This document shows positions 33,186-64,000 of a stretch of 64,000 nucleotides of DNA, one piece after another (the stretch's first letter is position 1; each line of letters starts with the position of its first letter). Source of the stretch: Strongylocentrotus purpuratus (Eukaryota; Echinodermata; Echinoidea; Camarodonta; Strongylocentrotidae). A program made the translations under genes and the position numbers. The notes beneath the pieces are model-generated. The model had not been told where the DNA came from, made no database searches, and worked only from the letters and a program-made list of their open reading frames with translations. Location of the stretch: assembly GCF_000002235.5 (NCBI RefSeq), contig NW_022145607.1, forward strand, positions 37,542,529 through 37,606,528. Direction: 5' to 3'.

Positions 33186-36100
33186 GCCCGTACTTAAATT
33201 TTCACCGAGATCAGCATTTTAAAAAAATTGGGTAAAACTAGTTTACCCAATTTAATTGTATTAGCATGCGATTTCGTGATATTCTCACATAAACGTGTAA
33301 AAAGGACGTCCATATCAAAAAAATGTATATTATATAGAAAGGTTTTATTGAACAAATTCCATCGTCGCAGTCTTACAACTGAATTGCCATTGGAATACAG
33401 TTGAAAAGTACTTGTATTTAAATGTAAGTTAAAAGTACAATATTCTTTCGACTATGACATAATATATATAACAAATATCATATTAAAACTCTATATCAAA
33501 ATTAAATGAGTATGGAAAGAGAGAAGGGATGAATGAGGAATAGGAGCAAGGTGCAAGAATCAACAAAAGGTGAGAAAAGAATGAAAGGAAAAGAAAGGAA
33601 GGGTTAGCAAGAGGAATATATCAAGAAAGATGAGGTGAAAAACGTGTGTAATGAGCCTTCTATTAATTAGCTTTAAAATGTACAGATCCTCGTGGCTTGT
33701 ACAAACCACCAATATATAAAACGTGTATTACAAATTATCAAACTAAACACTTGACAGGAAACATCAAGTATTGTAGTATTGTAGTTATGAAACTTCTCCA
33801 GGTGGTCAAATTCAAACATAGTACAATTGTGAAATTACTGGATTTTCTGGTTGCTCTGCATTTTGATTAACCCTTTTACGGCCCAAATCATCGGGCGACT
33901 GAGTAAATGGAGAAGCATTCATAGCTACAAAGACACCCGAAGCTAGCCCAGACTGGGCTACCTCGTGGTACAGCTTGAAGGCAAGAACACACAGACAGAG
34001 ATAGGATAACAAATTCATTTCGCTCAGTTTATAATGATCAAGATCTGCAAGTTACTTACACGAAATGAGTCCTTGTCATTTATAACGTAGAATACACATA
34101 GAGTTCTCAGATGAAATCATATAAAAATGCAATATTCGTAATAAATTGGCCTACTTGCCAGGTTATAGGCGTCTTCTTGCAGCGCCACCATATGAGATAT
34201 GAGAAATGGACGTAAATACATTTAAACTCGCTTTTATAGCATTTGGGCAGTCGTTTCTTTTTTTATTGTTTATGTATATATAAACATTTTATACAAAAAT
34301 TAAGCAATTTTTTCATCAACCTTGAACAACGTTACCAAGTCACTTTAAACTGAAATATCTCATTCCTCTGACAAACTGTCATTGAATCAAGAGCTCGTGT
34401 ACCTCCACGTTCCTACACATACATTCATTTTACATGACTATGGCGGCGTATCAAGGAGAGTACATGGATATCTAGAATAGAGAGAAAAGAAACTTATAAA
34501 GTAAAATGAAATCATTAATAAACACAGTGAAAAAATTGAAAAAAAGTTGGACGGAAAAACGCTGTACTATTGAAGAACAAAATCTAGAGGTAAAACATTG
34601 GTCTTTGACCCTTTCTTTTCAGAACCAAAATGAAGGCTAGATTGATTCCCGTGCGGTAAACAAATCAGAAACGAAAATGAGAGATTCATTCTCCACTCCC
34701 CCCCCCCCTTCTGATCAACACACTTAACTTTCGGAGCTTTGAAACTTCTTCCATTTTAAGAGTAATGAACGCAATGGTATATGAAGTTTGGATATTCACA
34801 ATTATTTTCCCTCAACAAAAATGAACTTTTTTTTTTTTTTAAATACGAGTGCCCCCTGGCATGCCTATTACAATAAAGACGACGAAAGACTTCATGCATG
34901 ACTGATCGTCAACGAAACGGAGTTTTTTGTTTGTTGCTACGGCAGACAGCCAGTGAACACGAATTTGTTTAATAAATTTATGGAAGTTCAAGTATTATTT
35001 TAAACAAACAGAACTTGTTATTCCTGGCTCATTTTTGCCTAATTGAGCTGTCATATGAAAGGGCAGAAAATGAACTTTCTGGAAATGTGATCTTCTTTTT
35101 TTAATGTAGATGTCATTCGCTAAATGACTTTTTGGTACCCTTTCTCAAATTATTTTCAATCACTCATAGGTAATATATGCATCATATGAGTTGCATCAAA
35201 TGAAAAAGTTGTTTCTAAACTTTAAAAATATGTGTCAATTATTAATTATAATTGTGATTAAGTTATGCTAAAACATCGATAAATCTTGGTTTCATTTTTT
35301 CTAGGACTTACTGTATAGTTTCTAAATTCAAGTTTTCCAGGAGAAGTTGTGAATGCTAAAATCAAAGTTTTTTTTAAACACCTATGTGGTGAATGTGACC
35401 GGCTTTGTAAATCAATTTATACATGCGTAGCCTTTTGTGTACACTCACACAGCCTTAAAACTAAAGAGGCAAATAATTGGTGTTCAGTGGTATTATTTGT
35501 CCCTCAATCATGTGTATTTATACGTTTATTTTAAGGGTAGGATTCGCTCTAATAAGGAAGTTTTTTGTGATGAAACAGGGCAGTTAATACAATATACTAA
35601 GTAATATAACTTAGTGTAAACTCAGTATAATGAAATAACTTTCTTTTGTACTGTACTTTGCTGTTTTCTGTTCTAAATCTTCAGCTAGCATTCAGACGTA
35701 GAATTTTTTTTTTTTGTCGTTTTATCATGAATTATGTCGTGAGGTATACGATCATAATGCACGATGACACTGGGCTGGTATTAAAGTACATCACTCCTTG
35801 TTCAAATAGGATTGCAAGATAGGTAGGAATGAGAAACAGGTCGATGCGACAGACTATTTGATGAAATACTGGAAATACAACATGTGAGCCTCATGACTTA
35901 TAACCCCTTACAATACAGATACAGAAATACCTTTATTGAAGTTAATGAGATCTATACAAGTGTTCTTATAGACAATTGCTTAACGAGGAGGAACTAAAAT
36001 GAACAACTGCGATCCATTTTCATTCCTAATTAAACGCCATGGAAAACGATAGTGCTTGAAATATAAACAGGTGTGACATACTAATTCAACAAACATTTTC

Positions 36101-36716
36101 CTCAAAGCAGACTGTAATAAGCCGATCAACCTTGACTATTTTCAACCATTCCAAATTCTATTGCAGCCTTTTGTAGGCGTATTTTCTAGGAAGACTGTAG
36201 AGAAAGCATCTATTGCAACATTTGGTGAAATATTGATTAACTTTTATTTTTTTAAATAAATAAACCTCATTATACCTGGAAAATGGGCAAACTTCTTGCA
36301 GAAATATTTTGCAGCCAGACCCTATGTAAGTCTGTTCCTATCAGGTTGTTGCCTTCTCGTGTATTCTAATGATATACAAAGAGCTATAAACCTTTCCTTT
36401 TCTGAAAATATGCTTGTGGTATCGGTAGAAAATTGAGAAAACGAAAATTTAATTTTAGGATATTATGTATTATGTACAGTATGCTTTGATTGAGCTCACA
36501 ATAAGCTCACAAAACAATTTTTTATTAAGGCCTGTTTAAAACTAAGGCTCTTCTCATTCGCCAGAGAGGTGTTGATGTTAGTATATGAAATGAGTCTTCA
36601 AATATTGTGAACTACGGCAATTTAAAGTGACTGAAAACACGTAAAAGTACTTTATATTAAACGGTTTAACCGAGAAAAGAGTGGACACAAATTTTATATT
36701 AAAAAAATCACTCTTA
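33186..36716. other. AT-rich intergenic stretch
   Basis: No gene or complete element. A palindrome TTGGGTAAAACTAGTTTACCCAA lies near 33228-33250. The CATCAACCTTGAACAACGTT / CAAGTCACTTTAA repeat lies near 34310-34350. ORFs such as 33812-34018 and 35349-35534 have no recognised domain. Confidence 0.4.
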
Positions 36717-36890
36717 AAGGCCCACTGCACTACTGGTAGCTACTTGCGCCCTCTATATAACAAACAATGCCTAATCGGTGAACATTGGTCCCCCATGATC
36801 CTCTTTTTCTTATGTTAACTGAGAGCTGAGTTGATGAGATAACCACCTGTCCAGTGACCTTGCAGAGCGGTCTAATCCCTGATGTAAACT
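36717..36890. repeat. Dispersed repeat, inverted copy of 44498-44672
   Basis: It contains CACTGCACTACTGGTAGCTA, CAATGCCTAATCGGTGAAC, CCCCCATGATCCTCTTTTTC and AGATAACCACCTGTCCAGTG. All recur in reverse complement near 44.5 kb. Confidence 0.8.
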
Positions 36891-37562
36891 ACGGCAGATA
36901 AGCTTTAAAAGGAAAAACTTAGGTGTCCACGTAGTCCTACATATTTTCTGTGGCCTTGTCGAAAAAAACATTTAAGAAATCCATTTTACTAGGCCTAGGT
37001 GCCCACTGACTGCTTACTATTATAAGCCTTCATCGTCAATATAGTAAATCACTGAAAGAGATCGTCCAATGAGCAGCTTTAAATTATCTTCATCATCCTT
37101 GTTTCCATTTTCTGTAATACTTCCTTTAACACCTACTGTCTGGATTAAAATACATATATTTTCTAAGTCATGTGACGTAGCTCGGATAGGGGGGGGGGGG
37201 TATAAGTGCTCATGCATTTCCCCGATCGTGTAAAGAAAATGAGATAGAGAGCATGGTCAGGGGTTTAAACCTGGTACTATAATGAATTTATCCGTCATGA
37301 AATTGCCACGTGACGCTACTTAAAATACTACCATGTTGTTAATTGTTGTAAAGAATGTTGTTTGGCTTGCATCCAGTAGATTAAGATCGCGTGCTCGATC
37401 TTGTCACGGAAAACAAGTCAAACAAAAATTATTGGTACCTACTAACGGGATCTACTGGGTGCAAGCCAAAACAAATATTCTTTTCTATACACCAATCGAA
37501 ACTTCTCGCCTTTTAAAAAAGAACTTGTTTTTCTTTCAAGTAGAATTGTTGAGACGATGAAC

Positions 37563-37885
37563 AATGCACGCGCGTAGCCAGGATTTCATTTTAGGGGGGG
37601 CGGTAGTGAGTAGATTCACTAACAGAACGCGCGAAGCGCGGAATCTTTGACGTTTCGTTAAATTATTAGAGAAAGAAGACGATTCGTTAGACCGTTCTCG
37701 ACTCTTAATCTTTGTCTAAATTCAGTTCTTTCGACCTTTCATTAGATTATTAAAGAAAGAAGACGATTTGTTGTACCATTCTCGACTCTTAAACCTTTTT
37801 CTTCCTACGTCCTCTTCCTTTCTTCTTTCTCTTTTTTTTTTGGCCGGCGTTTTTTTGGGGCGACTGCCCCCACCGCCACCAAAGA
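37563..37885. mobile_element. Truncated hAT-like element fragment with internal duplication
   Basis: It begins like a hAT MITE (CACGCGCGTAGCCAGGATTT, then a G run). Two ~90-base copies of a segment with TTATTA-AGAAAGAAGACGATT and TTCTCGACTCTTAA follow (near 37660 and 37750). A GCCCCCACCGCC-like edge closes it. No perfect target duplication was found, so boundaries are approximate. Confidence 0.45.
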
Positions 37886-38339
37886 GATTCGATCATACAC
37901 GTATGTCCTCCGCAATGGTGACTAACTGTTTCCAGCATTCAGCAACAAACATTGCTAAAATAGATTTTTGGACATACAGCTAGATAAAACTACGACTGAC
38001 AACTATGTTATTATTTTGAAAAACATTCAGAAAACATTGGAAATGGAATGAAGATGACTTAAATGTGATTATGGCAGCAGATGATGAAGAACTTTATTTG
38101 ACTTTGAGGAAATTAGGTGCGAAATGATGAAATTTACTGGATAAAGTAAAACAAAAATGAATGACCAAATATGAAATTGACTGTACGATGTGCAAGATTA
38201 AGGACTTTGGGACGAAATTGAATTAAAAAAAAATAAAATTGATTGACAACAGTGTTTAAATGGATGGGAAAAATCTGAATATGCACCGTCATTAATCGTT
38301 ATGTTAGCGACCTTTCGATTAAGGCACCAGACATGGGCA

Positions 38340-39121
38340 GTTTTTCCATCTTTCATCTTCTTTCCTATCTTTGAAGTTTCTATTATTTATCAATTTCTCT
38401 TTCTGTCTTTCCTTAAGTTGTTCTTTAAAAAAAATCTTCTATCATCTTTTATGTTATTGTTTGTTGTTATCATTCTATAATTTTTTCTATCTTTCCTATC
38501 CCTATCATGTTGTTTGTTTCTTCTTCTATCACCTTTTCTTATGTTATTCATTGTTTTTATCATTTTGTCACTTTCACTTTCCGTCTTTCCTCATGTAATT
38601 CTTTGTTTGTTCCTTTTATCACCTTCTCTTATGTTATTCTTTGTTTTTTATTCTATTATTTCTTCTCGCTATCCTTTTTTTCTTTTTCTATCACCTTTTC
38701 TTATGTTATTCTTTGTTTTTATCATTCTATCACTTTCTCCTACCGTCTTTCCTTATATTATTCTTCTTTTCTCCTTTTATCACCTTCTCCTATGTTATTC
38801 TTTGTTTTTATCATTCTATTAATTTCTCTTTTTTTCTTTCCCTATGCTATTCTGTGTTTCTTATTTCTATTACCTTCTCTTATCATTTTCTTTGTTTTTA
38901 TCATTCTATTTCATTCTTCTTTATCATTTTTTATGTTTCTGTCTTTCCTTATGATATTCATTTTTTCCTTTTTTCAACTTCTCTTATTTAATTCTTTTTT
39001 TCTACCTTCTATCAACTTCTCTTATGTTATTCTGAGTTTTTATTCTATTATTTCCTCTTGCTATCCTTCGTTTCTTTTGCTATCACCTTTTCTCATGTTG
39101 TGTTTGTTTTATCATTCTATC

Positions 39122-39153
<32 letters not shown>

Positions 39154-39155
39154 AT
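38340..39155. repeat. Pyrimidine-rich minisatellite
   Basis: T/C-rich tandem units resembling TTATGTTATTCTTTGTTTTTATCATTCTATCACTTTCTC, ending in a (CT)n run at 39129-39153. The long open frames here (including 38507-39178) encode only Phe/Leu/Ser-rich low-complexity peptide and are not genes. Confidence 0.85.
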
Positions 39156-39285
39156 CTTATGCTATTCTTCATATCTGATTTTCGAGCAGTGTGAATTTAG
39201 TACCTGATCTCAAAAATAGGTCACGTGACCGACGAAAGCACCGTTGTGAAAAATCAAAGGGAATATAGGCCATATAGAACATATA

Positions 39286-39447
39286 GGCCCGAATTCACAA
39301 AGGAGGTTTGTCGACAAACCTTGGTTTTCGTACGTCATATGACGCGTTTTCACGCGTTTTTTTACAAACCTGGTTTGTAAAAAACAAAAGGAGGTTTGGC
39401 GAAACAAAAGGAGATTTGTCGACAAACCTCCTTTGTGAATTCGGGCC
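39286..39447. mobile_element. TA-flanked MITE (Tc1/mariner-like) with ~35-base inverted ends
   Basis: The left end GGCCCGAATTCACAAAGGAG, continuing GTTTGTCGACAAACC, is matched exactly in inverse by the right end (39413-39447). TA lies on both sides (39284-39285 and 39448-39449). The ends contain a GTCGAC-centred palindrome GGTTTGTCGACAAACC, so each end can also fold on itself. 162 bases, non-coding. Confidence 0.85.
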
Positions 39448-39449
39448 TA

Positions 39450-40742
39450 GATGTGCAACATCTCCACGCTCCAGTAACTCGAAAAGCGGTGCGAAAATCG
39501 AAAGCTAGCTGTTAGTTCGTGTCTCATTAGATCAAGATTAATGTATCTTGATCTTCGGAGTAGTTGCTACTAGGTAGTTGCTACAACCGTCCGCGTCAGA
39601 CACGTTGCCCTGGGTTGCGAGATAGGACTCGTGTAGCGTGCCCCCATTTAAAACAATGATACAATAAAAATTAACATTATATATAATTAAAAGGATGAAA
39701 CTAATAAAATTACTCTCATGTTACGGAAAAAATATTATATATGTATAATTATATATACATATATTATGAATCAATTGATTTGGTCGATCCAGTTCGTTGG
39801 CACAAACACGGCACTACTGGACAGAGATCCTAATAATTACAGAGCTTGGTCTTGTTGCTCTGTTCGCAAGCAGTTTGAGGATATGGAATCCCGCGGCACA
39901 CTACTCACAAGAGTTCTAACAAGCCAAGCTTATACAGAGCCTATAATAAGTAATGGTGTGCACTAACCACACACCCGATCGATCAAAAACTCAAAACTCA
40001 GAACTGAATAAAAAACAAAAAAACAAAACAAAACGAAATGATAACCATCTAAAATGTCATATTGTGATAAATATCTATAAAGGTTTATCAAGCAACACAA
40101 ATAAATAATATCATGTTCAAGAAGAGGATATATACACTTCGTATTCTTCTTTCGTGTCCATCATCTGACCTCAAATGTTCTGCCAGGCTTTTGCACACTG
40201 AAGAGCCTTCTCATTTGCTGTCACTAGGTCTTCCAGGCAGCATTGGTCAATTGAAAGGCTCACTATTATGTACTTGTCTCTCCCTCTACGCTAAATCCTC
40301 CGCGCACAAGTTGTGAACGTTTTTGCATTATTTCTTTTCATTATGAAGGTTGAAGACAATTTTGATAATATCAAGTTGAAAACAATATAAAAACGTTATT
40401 GATCAGCTTCTGAATATCCAAATAACATTATAAAGCACTGTGGCATATTGAGGACTCCTACAAAAGGTTCGCTCCTTGCGCAGTGCTATCGCTTACATCC
40501 TTGGGCAAGGCGTTTTACCCACATATTTCCTCTTGAGTCAGGTTTTCCTGGAAATGATGTAACGAATAACAATTGCAGGCCCTGCGGGATGATAAGTAAA
40601 TTATTGAAAAGAATTGTTTTTCTTTTCCTTTTTCTCTCTCTTTTTAAAATAAAGATTATGAATCATCCAGTATCGAAGAAAGTAATAGAGTACTGGGTTT
40701 TGTTCGCTAATGATTGTTCATGTCAATTACTTTCATTTCCAG
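39450..40742. other. Region upstream of the EMI/EGF gene
   Basis: AT-rich. Around 40450-40550 is a SINE-body-like segment (CCTTGCGCAGTGCTATCGCT, CCTTGGGCAAGGCGTTTTAC). The ORFs at 39718-39966 and 40113-40316 match nothing I recognise. No clear TATA box or promoter is visible. The first coding exon is preceded by a splice acceptor, so the transcription start probably lies in an upstream untranslated exon. Confidence 0.4.
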
Positions 40743-63479
<22,737 letters not shown>

Positions 63480-64000
63480 GTATTAGTCTTATAAATTTGA
63501 TGTTTAAAAACCTGGTTTTGGATGTTCAAAATATGTAATACTTTGGACGAATCATCCATATTGATATTAATCAAGCTAAAGGGGAATCCAACCCTTGTAA
63601 TTGGTTTATTAGTATAAAGGCAGAAATAAAAAAGACAAACTGAATTGCGAAAGTTTGGAATAAATAGGACAAATAATAAGGGTGTTTGACTGTCTTGAAT
63701 ATGAGATCAATCGATGCAAATATCAAATTGGAAATGTTGTCAGTCGATTGTGAAATAATCAAACTTCCCTGTTTGTTGTGTAGGCCTTTATCATAATTTA
63801 TGTTTTCTCCCAATTGCTTTCTCCCTTGAGGCAGTACTAAAAGATATTATGGATAATACATTATTAAAGGTCCCTTAAAAATAAAAGACCCTCCAGAGTC
63901 ATGAAAAAATGCCATTTGAGTCATTTGTGTGTTGGAACAAATGGGATAGTTGTCCGGAACTACATCACAGAACATTGTCGATTCAGCCAATTGGAAGTTG
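63480..64000. other. Start of the next intron
   Basis: AT-rich with no further exon seen before the window ends. Confidence 0.5.

Noticed and set aside
38507..39178. 223-residue plus-strand open frame
   Set aside because: Only Phe/Leu/Ser-rich low complexity encoded by a T/C-rich minisatellite. Overlapping frames are equally open.

Overview
This is animal nuclear DNA. It has spliced genes with long introns, metazoan-only protein families and dense, varied transposons. The mix of an adhesion GPCR, an EMI/EGF secreted protein, a Ty3/mag-type LTR retrotransposon, Harbinger and hAT-type elements, TTAA-target elements and tRNA-derived SINEs suggests an invertebrate deuterostome. An echinoderm such as a sea urchin is my best guess, but the sequence alone does not prove it. 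I see no bacterial features, true tRNA genes, rRNA genes or CRISPR arrays.

Layout. (1) 335-1660, + strand: the last two exons of an adhesion-class GPCR; its 5' part lies outside the window. (2) 1.7-40.7 kb: about 39 kb without a recognisable host gene. It holds two related degenerate satellite arrays (3.6-4.4 and 8.5-9.0 kb), two inverted copies of a short TTAA-flanked element (9.9-10.5 and 24.5-25.0 kb), and a three-layer transposon nest at 11.5-24.07 kb. It also holds a four-copy ~738-bp tandem repeat at 26.3-31.6 kb, one copy of which is split by a terminal-inverted-repeat element. LINE fragments, MITEs and pyrimidine-rich minisatellites make up most of the rest. (3) 40.74-63.48 kb and beyond, + strand: eleven exons of a secreted protein with a signal peptide, an EMI domain over two exons, seven 114-bp EGF exons and a 126-bp Ca-binding EGF exon. 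All junction phases agree, and the gene runs off the right edge.

The transposon nest can be ordered in time. A Ty3-type element on the minus strand has 240-bp LTRs differing at about five positions. A 5.92-kb Harbinger element with 82-bp inverted repeats and a TAA target duplication sits inside its 3' part. A 288-bp hAT-like MITE with a perfect 8-bp target duplication sits inside the Harbinger. The Harbinger transposase frame is intact, but its MADF/Myb-like partner has a frameshift and a stop. The retrotransposon polyprotein is broken in gag and RT, and its protease motif is altered.

The EMI/EGF gene is the main host locus. Its EGF exons share phase 1-1 boundaries, so whole domains can be added or removed without breaking the frame. 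Flanking intron sequence is shared between several exons, which shows the array grew by tandem duplication of exon plus intron. The introns have collected SINEs, foldback elements, inverted repeats and a ~480-bp pyrimidine tract that abuts the last splice acceptor.
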